Assembly: GCF_031180885.1 (NCBI RefSeq)
Contig: NZ_JAPSLK010000017.1
Coordinates: 90,417-154,416, forward strand
Reading direction: 5' to 3'
Length of the DNA stretch: 64,000 nucleotides
DNA from: Saccharothrix sp.
Lineage (GTDB): Bacteria > Actinomycetota > Actinomycetes > Mycobacteriales > Pseudonocardiaceae
The notes under the pieces were generated by a model, which was not told the origin of the DNA, did not search any database, and was given only the letters and a program-made list of their open reading frames with translations. This document shows positions 55,836 to 64,000 of the stretch, in pieces (position 1 is the first letter of the stretch; each line of letters opens with the position of its first letter). The position numbers and the translations under genes are program-made.

Positions 55836-57836
55836 GTGTCCAAGCTCGCAACCGCGGCCAAGCGCCTCCTGGTCGGCAGGCCCTTCCGGAGCGACCGTCT
55901 CGCCCACACGCTCCTGCCGAAGAGAATCGCGCTGCCGGTGTTCGCCTCGGACGCGATGTCCTCCGTGGCCTACGCGCCGGAGGAGATCTTCCTGGTCCTC
56001 TCGGTCGCGGGCCTGAGCGCCTACGCGATCGCGCCGTGGGTCGGCATCGTCGTCGTCATCGTCATGCTGACCGTGGTCGCGAGCTACCGCCAGAACGTGC
56101 ACGCCTACCCGTCCGGCGGCGGCGACTACGAGGTCGCCACGGTCAACCTCGGCCAGAAGGCGGGCCTCACCGTGGCCAGCGCGCTGCTGGTCGACTACAT
56201 CCTCACCGTCGCCGTCTCCATCTCCTCCGCCGCGGCGAACATCGGCTCGGCGGTCCCCTTCGTCGCCACCCACAAGGTCGAGTTCGCGGTGGTGGCGATC
56301 GTCGTCCTCACCGCCATCAACCTGCGCGGCATCCGCGAGTCGGGGGCGGCGTTCGCCATCCCGACCTACGCGTTCATGGTCGGCATCCTGGTGATGATCG
56401 GCTACGGCCTGGTCCGGGGCGTGGTCCTGGGCGACGACATGCGCGCCGAGAGCGCGGGCTTCGAGCTGCGCGCCGAGGACGACCACCTCCTGGGCCTGGC
56501 GTTCGTGTTCCTGGTCCTGCGCGCCTTCTCCTCCGGCTGCGCGGCGCTGACCGGCGTGGAGGCCATCTCCAACGGCGTCCCGGCGTTCCGCAAGCCGAAG
56601 TCCCGCAACGCCGCCACCACGCTGCTGATGATGGGCCTGATCGCGGTCACCATGCTGATGGGCCTGATCGTGCTGGCCCAGATGACCGGTGTGAAGATGG
56701 CCGAGGACCCGGCCCACCAGCTCGTCGGCGCGCCCGAGGGCTACGAGCAGAAGACGATGGTCGCCCAGATCGCGGGGGCGGTGTTCGAGGGCTTCCCGGT
56801 CGGCTTCTTCTTCATCACCGCGGTGACCGCGCTGATCCTGGTCCTGGCCGCGAACACCGCGTTCAACGGCTTCCCGGTGCTCGGCTCGATCCTCGCCCAG
56901 GACCGCTACCTGCCCCGCCAGCTGCACACCCGCGGCGACCGGCTGGCGTTCAGCAACGGCATCGTCTTCCTCGCCACCGCCGCGATCATCCTGGTCATCG
57001 CGTTCGACGCCGAGGTCACCAAGCTCATCCAGCTCTACATCGTGGGCGTGTTCGTGTCGTTCACGATGAGCCAGGCCGGCATGATCCGGCACTGGAACCG
57101 GCTGCTGGCGACCGAGACCGACCCGGCCGCCCGCAACCGGATGCGCCGCTCGCAGGGCATCAACGCGTTCGGCCTGTTCATGACCGGTTCGGTGCTCGTC
57201 GTCGTGCTGATCACCAAGTTCACCCACGGCGCGTGGATCGCCATCGCCGCGATGGCCGCCATCTACGCGCTGATGACCGCGATCCGCCGGCACTACGACC
57301 GGGTCGCCGAGGAGCTGCGCCAGCAGGAACGGCAGAAGCTCCTGCCCGCACGCAACCACGCCATGGTGCTGGTCTCCAAGCTGCACATGCCCACGCTGCG
57401 CGCCGTCGCCTACGCCAAGGCCACCCGCCCCGACGTGCTCGAAGCGGTCACCGTCAACGTCGACGACGCGGACACCCGCCGGCTGGTCGCGGAGTGGGAG
57501 AAGGAGAACTTCAAGGTCCCGCTCAAGGTCATCGAGTCGCCCTACCGGGAGATCACCAAGCCGGTGCTGGACTACGTCAAGCGGGTCCGCACCGACAACC
57601 CGCGCGACGTCGTCACCGTGTTCATCCCGGAGTACGTGGTCGGTCACTGGTGGGAGCAGTTCCTCCACAACCAGAGCGCGCTGCGGTTGAAGGGCAGACT
57701 GTTGTTCCAACCCGGGGTGATGGTGACGAGCGTGCCGTGGCAGCTCGCGTCGTCGTCCAAGGTGACCGAGAAGGACGTGATCGCGCCCGGAGCCATCCGG
57801 CGCGGCCTGGACAAGCGCGGCGGTAACGAGAAGTGA
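55836..57836 (+). CDS. APC-superfamily permease, KimA-like potassium importer
   Basis: The 666-aa protein has about 12 membrane segments (residues about 30-490) with VFASDAMSSVAYAPEEIFLVL, YPSGGGDYEVATVNLGQKAGL and ALTGVEAISNGVPAF, and a cytoplasmic C-terminal domain (about 500-666). This plan fits the KimA/APC potassium importers. TACGCT (55822-55827) is 8 nt before the GTG, leaderless. Divergence from the TrkA pair supports a potassium role; an amino acid substrate is the alternative. Confidence 0.82.
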   Translation: MSKLATAAKRLLVGRPFRSDRLAHTLLPKRIALPVFASDAMSSVAYAPEEIFLVLSVAGLSAYAIAPWVGIVVVIVMLTVVASYRQNVHAYPSGGGDYEVATVNLGQKAGLTVASALLVDYILTVAVSISSAAANIGSAVPFVATHKVEFAVVAIVVLTAINLRGIRESGAAFAIPTYAFMVGILVMIGYGLVRGVVLGDDMRAESAGFELRAEDDHLLGLAFVFLVLRAFSSGCAALTGVEAISNGVPAFRKPKSRNAATTLLMMGLIAVTMLMGLIVLAQMTGVKMAEDPAHQLVGAPEGYEQKTMVAQIAGAVFEGFPVGFFFITAVTALILVLAANTAFNGFPVLGSILAQDRYLPRQLHTRGDRLAFSNGIVFLATAAIILVIAFDAEVTKLIQLYIVGVFVSFTMSQAGMIRHWNRLLATETDPAARNRMRRSQGINAFGLFMTGSVLVVVLITKFTHGAWIAIAAMAAIYALMTAIRRHYDRVAEELRQQERQKLLPARNHAMVLVSKLHMPTLRAVAYAKATRPDVLEAVTVNVDDADTRRLVAEWEKENFKVPLKVIESPYREITKPVLDYVKRVRTDNPRDVVTVFIPEYVVGHWWEQFLHNQSALRLKGRLLFQPGVMVTSVPWQLASSSKVTEKDVIAPGAIRRGLDKRGGNEK

Positions 57837-59062
57837 CGGCCACCTGGAAGCAGCGGCTCATCGAGGTCGAGGTCGGCGCGGTCGCCCACGGCGGGCACTG
57901 CGTCGCCCGGTACGAGGGCCGCGTGGTGTTCGTCCGGCACGCCCTGCCCGGCGAGCGCGTGCGCGTGCGGATCACCGAGGACACCGGCGGGTCGTTCTGC
58001 CGGGGTGACGCCGTCGAAGTCCTCCAAGCCTCACCTGATCGGGTGGAACCGCCGTGTCCGTTCTCCGGGCCGGGGCTCTGCGGCGGCTGCGACTGGCAGC
58101 ACGCCTCGTGGGAGGCGCAGCGCGAGCTGAAGGCCGCCGTGGTCAGCGAGCAGCTGCGCCGGCTGGCCAAGCTCGACTGGGAGGTCATCGTCGAGGACCT
58201 GCCCGGCGGCCCCACCGACTGGCGCACCCGGATGCGGATGGCGGTCGGCCCGGACGGCCGGCCCGGGTTCCGCGCGCACCGCAGCCACGACGTGGTCCCC
58301 GTCGACCACTGCGTCATCGCCGCACCCGGCGCCCTGGACCCGGTGGTCGGCCGCACCTGGCCGCCCGGCTCCGAGCTGGCGGTGACCCGCGACGCGGGCG
58401 GGCAGGTGCACGTGACCGAGATCGGCCCGCCGGTCGTGCGGCGCGGCCGACCCGTCCCCGGACCGGTCAAGCGGCGCAAGGGCAGCGGCACCGCCACCGA
58501 ACTGGCCGCCCACCGCACCTGGAACCTCCGGGCCGACGGCTTCTGGCAGGTCCACCCGGCCGCCGCCGACACCCTGGCCGCCGTGGTCCGCGCCTGGGCC
58601 GACTGCCACCCCGGCGACCGGGCCTGGGACCTCTACGGCGGGGCGGGGCTCTTCGCGTCCGTGCTGGCCGAGCAGGTCGGCCCGGAGGGCTCGGTGGCCG
58701 TGGTCGAGTCCTCGGTGGGCGCGGTCGAGGACGGCCGGGTCAACCTGTCCGACCTGCCGCAGGTCGGCTGGCACCCGGGCCGCACCGAGCAGGTGCTGGA
58801 GACGCCCGAGTTCACCGACCTCCCGCCGGACGTCGTCGTGCTCGACCCGCCGCGCAAGGGCGCCGGCCGGGTCGTGGTGACCGCGATCGCCCGGAGCCGA
58901 CCCGCACGTGTGGTGTACGTCGCGTGCGACCCCGCCGCCCTGGCCCGCGACATCGCCTCCTTCGCCCACCACGGCTACGAGTTGACGCAGCTCAGGGCGT
59001 TCGACGCGTTCCCGATGACCCACCACGTCGAATGCGTCGCGCTGCTGGAACCCGTTCGCTGA
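57833..59062 (+). CDS. TrmA/RumA-type RNA (uracil-5-)-methyltransferase
   Basis: The 409-aa protein has a TRAM domain (about 8-65, VEVGAVAHGGHCVARYEGRVVFV), an iron-sulfur cysteine cluster (CPFSGPGLCGGCDW, about residues 75-88) and a SAM methyltransferase domain (WDLYGGAGLFASVLAEQ). Cys365 in VYVACDPAALARD is the nucleophile and HHVE near the end the base. It methylates U5 of rRNA or tRNA. The GTG overlaps the permease stop by 4 nt. Confidence 0.9.
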   Translation: MTATWKQRLIEVEVGAVAHGGHCVARYEGRVVFVRHALPGERVRVRITEDTGGSFCRGDAVEVLQASPDRVEPPCPFSGPGLCGGCDWQHASWEAQRELKAAVVSEQLRRLAKLDWEVIVEDLPGGPTDWRTRMRMAVGPDGRPGFRAHRSHDVVPVDHCVIAAPGALDPVVGRTWPPGSELAVTRDAGGQVHVTEIGPPVVRRGRPVPGPVKRRKGSGTATELAAHRTWNLRADGFWQVHPAAADTLAAVVRAWADCHPGDRAWDLYGGAGLFASVLAEQVGPEGSVAVVESSVGAVEDGRVNLSDLPQVGWHPGRTEQVLETPEFTDLPPDVVVLDPPRKGAGRVVVTAIARSRPARVVYVACDPAALARDIASFAHHGYELTQLRAFDAFPMTHHVECVALLEPVR

Positions 59063-59133
59063 GCAGCGTCTCAGCCTCTGGTCCGTAGACTGGCCGGACG
59101 ATCGGGGAGAGAAACCACAGGCGAGGTGGAGCG

Positions 59134-61032
59134 GTGGGCTTGCTGGAATCCGTGCACGGACCGGCGGATCTGAAGCGGCTGGAGCACGACGAGTTGGTGC
59201 GGCTCGCCGAGGAGATCCGGCGGTTCCTGGTCGACAAGGTCTCCCGGACCGGCGGCCACCTGGGACCCAACCTCGGCGTGGTCGAGCTGACCATGGCCGT
59301 GCACCGGGTGTTCGACTCGCCGCGCGACCCCGTGGTGTTCGACACCGGCCACCAGAGCTACGTGCACAAGATCCTCACCGGCCGGGCGGACGGGTTCGAC
59401 ACGCTGCGCCAGAAGGGCGGCCTGTCCGGCTACCCGTCGCGCGCCGAGAGCGAGCACGACGTGGAGGAGAACAGCCACGCCTCCACCGCCCTGTCCTACG
59501 CCGACGGCCTGGCCAAGGCGTTCCAGCTCACCGGCCGCGGCGGCCACGTCGTCGCGGTCGTCGGCGACGGCGCCCTGACCGGCGGCATGTGCTGGGAGGC
59601 GCTGAACAACATCGCCGCCGGCACCGACCGGTCCGTGGTGATCGTGGTCAACGACAACGGCCGGTCCTACTCGCCGACCATCGGCGGCCTGGCCGACCAC
59701 CTCGCGTCGCTGCGCCTGCGGCCCGGCTACGAGAAGGCCCTCGAACGCGGCAAGAACGCCCTCCAGAACGCCCCGATCGTCGGCAAGCCCCTCTACGCGG
59801 CCCTGCACGCGGCCAAGCGCGGCATCAAGGACGCGCTCAGCCCGCAGGCCATGTTCGAGGACCTGGGCATGAAGTACATCGGGCCGGTCGACGGGCACGA
59901 CATCGTCGCCCTGGAGTCCGCGCTGCGCCGCGCCAAGTCCTTCGGCGGCCCGGTCATCGTGCACACCGTGACCCGCAAGGGCATGGGCTTCGCCCCGGCG
60001 GAGAACCACGAGGCCGACCAGATGCACGCCACCGGCGTCATCGACCCCATCACCGGCGAGAACGTCGGCCCGTCGAAGCGCACGTGGACCCACGTGTTCG
60101 CCGACGAACTGGCCGCGCTGGGCGGCGAGCGCTCCGACATCGTGGCCATCACCGCCGCCATGCGCGGCCCGACGGGCCTGGACAAGTTCGCCGGCCTCTA
60201 CCCCGACCGGTGCTTCGACGTCGGCATCGCCGAGCAGCACGCCATGACCTCGGCGGCGGGCCTGGCGATGGGCGGGCTGCACCCGGTGGTCGCGGTGTAC
60301 GCCACGTTCCTCAACCGGGCGTTCGACCAGCTGCTGATGGACGTCGCCATGCACAAGCAGGGCGTCACCGTCGTGCTCGACCGCTCCGGCATCACCGGCC
60401 CGGACGGCGCGTCCCACCACGGCATGTGGGACCTGTCGATCTGCGGCCTGGTCCCCGGCATCCACGTGGCCGCCCCGCGCGACGCCGCGACCCTGCGCGA
60501 GGAGCTGCGGGAGGCGGTCGCGATCTCGGACGCGCCCTCCGTCGTGCGCTACCCGAAGGCCTCGGTGGGCGAGGACCTGCCCGCTGTCGAGCGCATCGGC
60601 ACGGTCGACGTGCTCAGCCGCTCCGGTGACGACGTCATGCTGGTGACCGTGGGCGCGTTCGGCGGCCTGGGCGTGTCCGCCGCGCAGCGCCTGGCCGACC
60701 AGGGCATCGGCGTGACCGTGGTCGACCCGCGCTGGGTGTTCCCGGTCTCCGCGGACCTGGTGACCCTGGCCGCCCAGCACAAGCTCGTGGTGACCGTCGA
60801 GGACGGCGGCCGGCACGGCGGCTTCGGCTGGGCACTGGCCGCCGCGCTCCGCGACGCCGGCGTCGACACCCCGCTGCGCGACCTGGGCATCCCGCAGTCC
60901 TTCCACCAGCACGGCGAACGCGCCGAGGTCCTGGCCGACCTCGGCCTCACCGCGCAGGACGTGGCTCGCCGCATCACCGAGTGGGTCGTCGCCTCCCAGC
61001 CGGAAGAAATCGACGCGACTGTGGAGAAGTAG
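59134..61032 (+). CDS. dxs: 1-deoxy-D-xylulose-5-phosphate synthase
   Basis: The 632-aa thiamine-diphosphate enzyme condenses pyruvate and glyceraldehyde 3-phosphate in the first step of the MEP isoprenoid pathway. Landmarks are [46 protein letters not shown] (cofactor motif), VDGHDI, and in the second domain [17 protein letters not shown] and [18 protein letters not shown]. The GTG has GGTGGAG upstream. TAGACT at 59087-59092 suggests a promoter with a short leader. Confidence 0.95.
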   Translation: MGLLESVHGPADLKRLEHDELVRLAEEIRRFLVDKVSRTGGHLGPNLGVVELTMAVHRVFDSPRDPVVFDTGHQSYVHKILTGRADGFDTLRQKGGLSGYPSRAESEHDVEENSHASTALSYADGLAKAFQLTGRGGHVVAVVGDGALTGGMCWEALNNIAAGTDRSVVIVVNDNGRSYSPTIGGLADHLASLRLRPGYEKALERGKNALQNAPIVGKPLYAALHAAKRGIKDALSPQAMFEDLGMKYIGPVDGHDIVALESALRRAKSFGGPVIVHTVTRKGMGFAPAENHEADQMHATGVIDPITGENVGPSKRTWTHVFADELAALGGERSDIVAITAAMRGPTGLDKFAGLYPDRCFDVGIAEQHAMTSAAGLAMGGLHPVVAVYATFLNRAFDQLLMDVAMHKQGVTVVLDRSGITGPDGASHHGMWDLSICGLVPGIHVAAPRDAATLREELREAVAISDAPSVVRYPKASVGEDLPAVERIGTVDVLSRSGDDVMLVTVGAFGGLGVSAAQRLADQGIGVTVVDPRWVFPVSADLVTLAAQHKLVVTVEDGGRHGGFGWALAAALRDAGVDTPLRDLGIPQSFHQHGERAEVLADLGLTAQDVARRITEWVVASQPEEIDATVEK

Positions 61033-61099
61033 GGCCGCTACCCTTCCTCCCGCCCGGTCAGTGGCCCGGACGGCGTTGCCGCTCCGGGTTCCGCGATCG

Positions 61100-61163
61100 C
61101 AGCCGGGCGCACTGGTAACCGCGCTGTCAACGCGAATCAGGGGTTCGACTCCCTTACCTCGCC
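61100..61163 (+). other. tRNA-like 3' fragment (anticodon and T arms)
   Basis: A T arm with stem and the loop TTCGACT lies at 61140-61155. Upstream, CGCG-CTGTCAA-CGCG (61119-61133) looks like an anticodon arm with anticodon GTC. A GGTAA D-loop-like element lies at 61114-61118. The 3' acceptor strand would be ACCTCGC (61156-61162), but no complementary 5' strand is found, so this is not an intact tRNA. It may be a remnant, for example of an integration site. Confidence 0.3.
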
Positions 61164-61275
61164 GCGACCCCGGCCGAGCACCGGGTGGAGGGCTCTGCGG
61201 GCTTCGGGCCCCCGCCCGACACCCCACGGCCGGGGTCGCGGTCCGCGTTCGGAGCGTCTTCGGGAGGAGGGGGAT

Positions 61276-61908
61276 GTGAAGCACACGCTCATGCCGTGGG
61301 AACGCGGCGTGCACTTCAGCAAGGGCTCCGTGGTGGGCGAACTGGGCCCCGGCGAGCACCGCGTCCCGCGCCGCGACCTCGTCCAGCGCGTCGACGTCCG
61401 CCCCCGCTCCCACACCCCCGCCTGGCAGGACATCCCGACCGCCGACGGCGTCCTGGTCCGCGTGACCCTCGTGATCACGTGGTCGGTCGACGACGCCACC
61501 GCGTTCGTGGTCACCGCGCCCAACCCCGAGCACGAGCTGCACCTGGTCTTCCAGCTCGCCCTGCGCTCCGCCGTGCTGGGCCGCACCCACGACCAGGTCG
61601 ACCCGGACCGCGACGCCATCGCCGCGGAGGTCTTCGAGGCCGTGCGCCCCCGGGCCGCGTCGCTGGGCGTGCTCGTCGCGTCGGTCGCCGTGCGGGACGT
61701 CGTGATGCCGCCCGAACTGCGCAAGGCCGCCCTCGCCGAGATCGTGGCGCGCGCGGAGGCCAAGGCGGCTTTGGAGCGCGCACGGGGTGAGACGGCCGCG
61801 ATGCGGTCACTGCTCAACGCCGCCCGCCTCGCCGAGGACCACCCGGCCCTGCTCCGGCTGCGCGCTTTGCAGTCCGCGCAGACCGTCGTGGTCGAACAGC
61901 CGTCCTAA
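61276..61908 (+). CDS. SPFH/Band 7 domain protein without membrane anchor
   Basis: The 210-aa protein matches the SPFH (slipin/stomatin) core: LGPGEHRVPRRDLVQRVDVRP, TADGVLVRVTLVITWSVDDA, LGVLVASVAVRDVVMPPELRKAALAEIVARAEAKAALERA. The usual N-terminal membrane helix is missing; the protein starts MKHTLMPWERGVHF. The GTG at 61276 follows AGGAGGGGG. SPFH proteins form membrane-associated rings; a soluble or peripheral version is unusual. Confidence 0.82.
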   Translation: MKHTLMPWERGVHFSKGSVVGELGPGEHRVPRRDLVQRVDVRPRSHTPAWQDIPTADGVLVRVTLVITWSVDDATAFVVTAPNPEHELHLVFQLALRSAVLGRTHDQVDPDRDAIAAEVFEAVRPRAASLGVLVASVAVRDVVMPPELRKAALAEIVARAEAKAALERARGETAAMRSLLNAARLAEDHPALLRLRALQSAQTVVVEQPS

Positions 61909-61942
61909 GCACGCTCTCAGGGATCTGTGGCACCTTTGTGAG

Positions 61943-62617
61943 GTGCGCATCCTGGTAGTCGAGGACGAGGTGCCGCTGGCCGACGCGATCGCGCGCGGCC
62001 TGCGGCGCGAAGGCATGGCCGTGGACGTCGCCTACGACGGCGAGACCGGCCACGAGAAGGTCTCCGTCACCCGCTACGACGTCGTCGTGCTGGACCGCGA
62101 CCTGCCCGGCATGTCCGGCGACGAGCTGTGCAAGGAGATCCTGGGCTCCGGCGCGCTGACCCGGGTCATGATGCTCACCGCCAGCGCCGGCATCGACGAC
62201 CGCGTCGCCGGCCTGTCCCTGGGCGCCGACGACTACCTGGCCAAGCCCTTCGCGTTCCCCGAGCTGGTCGCGCGGGTGCGCGCCCTGGCCCGGCGCGCCA
62301 CCCCCGCCACCCCGCCGCTGCTCACCGCCCGCGACGTCGAGCTGGACCCGGCCCGGCGCACCGTGCGGCGCGGCGGGCAGCCCGTCGAGCTGACCCGCAA
62401 GGAGTTCGGCGTGCTGGAGGTGCTGCTGGCCGCCAAGGGCTCCGTGGTCAGCAGCGAGGAACTGCTGGAACGGGTGTGGGACGAGAACGCGGACCCGTTC
62501 ACCACGACCGTCCGGGTCACCGTCATGACGCTGCGCAAGAAGCTCGGCGAGCCCGGCATCATCGACACGGTCGTCGGCTCCGGGTACCGCGTGCCCACCG
62601 CCGGCCTGCCTGAGTGA
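61943..62617 (+). CDS. OmpR-family response regulator
   Basis: The 224-aa protein has a receiver domain with acidic pocket EDE, phosphorylated Asp51 (VVVLDRDLPGMSG) and Lys101 (YLAKPF), and an OmpR winged helix (LTRKEFGVLEVLLAAKGSVVSSEELLERVW, RVTVMTLRKKLG). The GTG start is chosen from the VRILVVEDE pattern. It overlaps the histidine-kinase gene by 4 nt. The stimulus is unknown. Confidence 0.9.
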   Translation: MRILVVEDEVPLADAIARGLRREGMAVDVAYDGETGHEKVSVTRYDVVVLDRDLPGMSGDELCKEILGSGALTRVMMLTASAGIDDRVAGLSLGADDYLAKPFAFPELVARVRALARRATPATPPLLTARDVELDPARRTVRRGGQPVELTRKEFGVLEVLLAAKGSVVSSEELLERVWDENADPFTTTVRVTVMTLRKKLGEPGIIDTVVGSGYRVPTAGLPE

Positions 62618-63753
62618 CGCCGGCGCTGCGCCGCCGCGGGCCGGGTCTGCGCACCCGGCTCACCCTGCTCGCCACCGGGCTCGTGGCGTTCGTGTCCGGA
62701 CTGCTCCTGCTGCTGGGCTGGATGCTGGTCGGCCGGGTGGTCGCGTCCTCGCCCCGGTTCCCCGAGGGCAGCACGGTCGTCGTGGACGGCGTCGAGGTCG
62801 ACTCCGGGGTGCTCGCCGACGCCCTCGGCCAGCAGGCGCGCGACGACGTGCTGCGGTCGGGGACGATCGCCTTCCTGTGCGTGGTGGCCGCCGCCGCGCT
62901 GCTCGCGTGGACCATCGCCGGCCGCGTCCTCCAGCCCGTGCACGACGTGACCGACGCGGCCCGGCGGCTGTCCGCCGAGTCCCTGGGGGAGCGGCTGCGC
63001 CTGGCCGGCCCGCGCGACGAGGTCGCCGAACTGGCCGACACGTTCGACGAGATGCTGGACCGGCTGCAGGCCGCGTTCGACTCGCAGCGCCGGTTCGTCG
63101 CCAACGCCTCCCACGAGCTGCGCACGCCGCTGTCGGTGATCCGGACCGAGCTGGACGTGACCCTGTCCGACCCCGACGCGGACGAGGAGGAGCTGCGGCG
63201 CATGGCGTCCGTCGTGCGGTCGGCGACCGAGCGGGCGGAGCAGTTGGTGAGCGCCCTGCTGCTGCTCGCGCGCACGGACGGGCTGGGGTTGGCCGTGCGG
63301 GAGCCGGTGGACCTGAACGCCGTGGTCGAGTCCGCGTGGAAGGCAGTGCGGGCGGAGGCAGACGAGCGCCAGGTCCGTGCGTCGTTCGTGACCGCGCCCG
63401 CGCCCGCCGTGGGCGACCCGGCCCTGCTTGAGCGGATCGCGGGGAACCTGCTGGAGAACGCCGTGCGGCACAACGTGCCCGGTGGGTGGATCGAGGTGCG
63501 CACCGAGGGCGGGCCGGAGTGGACGTCCCTGCGGGTGTCCTCGTCGGGTCCGGTCATCGCGCCGGACCGGGTGGAGGAGCTGTTCGAGCCGTTCCGCCGG
63601 GGCGTCGCGGACCGGACCGCGCGCACGGGGACGGGACTGGGGTTGTCCATCGTGCGGGCCGCCGTCGCAGCTCACGAGGGTCGCGTGCAGGCGTCCGCCA
63701 TCCCCGGCGGCGGCCTGTCCGTGGCGGTGCACCTGCCGTGCGCGCCCCGCTGA
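62614..63753 (+). CDS. Two-component sensor histidine kinase
   Basis: The 379-aa protein has two membrane helices (about 15-40 and 83-103) around a short extracellular loop (about 42 residues), a HAMP domain (about 104-157), a dimerisation helix with His167 in ASHELRTPLS and a catalytic domain (LLENAVRHNVPGG, RTGTGLGLSIV). The G1 box that normally reads DxGxG is replaced by SSSGPVIAP, an unusual feature, while the N and G2 boxes look intact. It partners the overlapping response regulator. Confidence 0.9.
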   Translation: MTPALRRRGPGLRTRLTLLATGLVAFVSGLLLLLGWMLVGRVVASSPRFPEGSTVVVDGVEVDSGVLADALGQQARDDVLRSGTIAFLCVVAAAALLAWTIAGRVLQPVHDVTDAARRLSAESLGERLRLAGPRDEVAELADTFDEMLDRLQAAFDSQRRFVANASHELRTPLSVIRTELDVTLSDPDADEEELRRMASVVRSATERAEQLVSALLLLARTDGLGLAVREPVDLNAVVESAWKAVRAEADERQVRASFVTAPAPAVGDPALLERIAGNLLENAVRHNVPGGWIEVRTEGGPEWTSLRVSSSGPVIAPDRVEELFEPFRRGVADRTARTGTGLGLSIVRAAVAAHEGRVQASAIPGGGLSVAVHLPCAPR

Positions 63754-63846
63754 AAAGTCGTTCGGGTGGCCCCGGTCACACATGATCCGGTTTTGGGTCG
63801 ACTGCACGTAGTCCGACCTGCGAAGACGGTGCCCCAGGACCCCGAT

Positions 63847-63875
63847 TTGTCTCCGCGTTGGGCGGGGTGTAACTT
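63847..63875 (+). promoter_or_regulatory. rRNA operon promoter
   Basis: TTGTCT (63847-63852), a 17-bp spacer and TAACTT (63870-63875) form a good housekeeping promoter 125 bp before the window end, followed by a typical rRNA leader. Confidence 0.7.
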
Positions 63876-64000
63876 TCTCTCTGCCAGCGCGGAACGGGCC
63901 GGACAGACCGGAACGGAGCGCGGCGCACAAGCCCCGGAGAAAGTCACTCGGATCGAGTGGGTTGCGATGGTGAGCGCGTGTTCTTTGAGAACTCAACAGC
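63876..64000 (+). other. rRNA operon leader with antitermination-like element
   Basis: The last 22 bases (63979-64000) include TGTTCTTTGAGAACTCAAC, the element found just upstream of 16S rRNA genes in actinomycetes (boxA-like, part of the RNase III stem). The 16S gene itself is beyond the window. Confidence 0.75.

Noticed and set aside
61088..61163. Intact tRNA-Asp gene
   Set aside because: The acceptor and D stems do not form; only T-arm and anticodon-like parts are present.
59071..61590. 839-aa minus-strand frame
   Set aside because: It is the antisense shadow of dxs and the SPFH gene.

Overview
The window is high-GC chromosomal DNA with GTG/ATG (and occasional TTG) starts, 4-nt GTGA/ATGA gene overlaps, TANNNT -10 boxes and many apparently leaderless genes. 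The gene content (HrdB-type sigma factor next to polyphosphate glucokinase, Cei, DUF4193, DUF3093, dUTPase, DUF3710, DUF3159 and Dxs) is that of an actinomycete. Gene style suggests a Pseudonocardiales-like organism (Saccharothrix/Lentzea/Actinosynnema type); that placement is an inference. No insertion sequence, prophage or CRISPR array was seen.

Positions 1-6.8 kb hold an oxalate-type catabolic run: the 3' end of oxalyl-CoA decarboxylase, formyl-CoA transferase, a fused ADP-forming acyl-CoA synthetase, an Nramp-fold transporter without the Nramp metal-binding motifs, a small membrane protein and a TerC protein. Positions 6.8-12.1 kb hold a GntR/FCD regulator with three candidate operators, a 57-aa gene, a 16/36-bp tandem array, and an operon of a ketopantoate-reductase-like enzyme, an aldehyde dehydrogenase and an acyl-CoA-dehydrogenase-like protein whose pathway is not obvious. 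A frameshifted pentapeptide-repeat remnant follows.

Positions 12.9-22.6 kb are a divergent uronate-oxidation locus. One arm is IclR regulator, uronate dehydrogenase and 2-oxoglutarate semialdehyde dehydrogenase. The other is a CUT1 ABC importer (binding protein and two permeases, no ATPase), 5-dehydro-4-deoxyglucarate dehydratase, glucarate dehydratase and an unrecognised TIM-barrel-like protein. Together they would take uronate (or a uronide) to 2-oxoglutarate.

Positions 22.6-39.3 kb are mixed: two paralogous lipoproteins, a hypothetical protein, an SDR/MerR pair, class I fumarase, a phosphotransferase, a group-2 sigma factor with a sigR/sigH-type promoter, a PucR-methyltransferase-dtd run, a pseudouridine degradation pair, DUF3099 and DUF3039 proteins, a YihY membrane protein and a DEAD/DEAH helicase. 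Two copies of a dispersed palindromic repeat and a 26/27-bp tandem array lie here. The 39.3-39.9 kb gap contains a 147-bp nested palindrome. Positions 39.9-44.5 kb are a CUT2 sugar ABC transporter with a ROK regulator.

Positions 44.6-63.8 kb are mostly core genes: DUF7455, the HrdB/SigA-like sigma factor, ppgK, an inositol-phosphatase-like gene, cei, DUF4193, DUF3093/dut, DUF3710, an OB-fold protein, DUF3159, LysE, two TrkA proteins with an APC permease, a TrmA/RumA methyltransferase, dxs, an SPFH protein and a two-component system. The last 150 bp carry an rRNA-operon promoter and leader, so a 16S rRNA gene should start just beyond the window.
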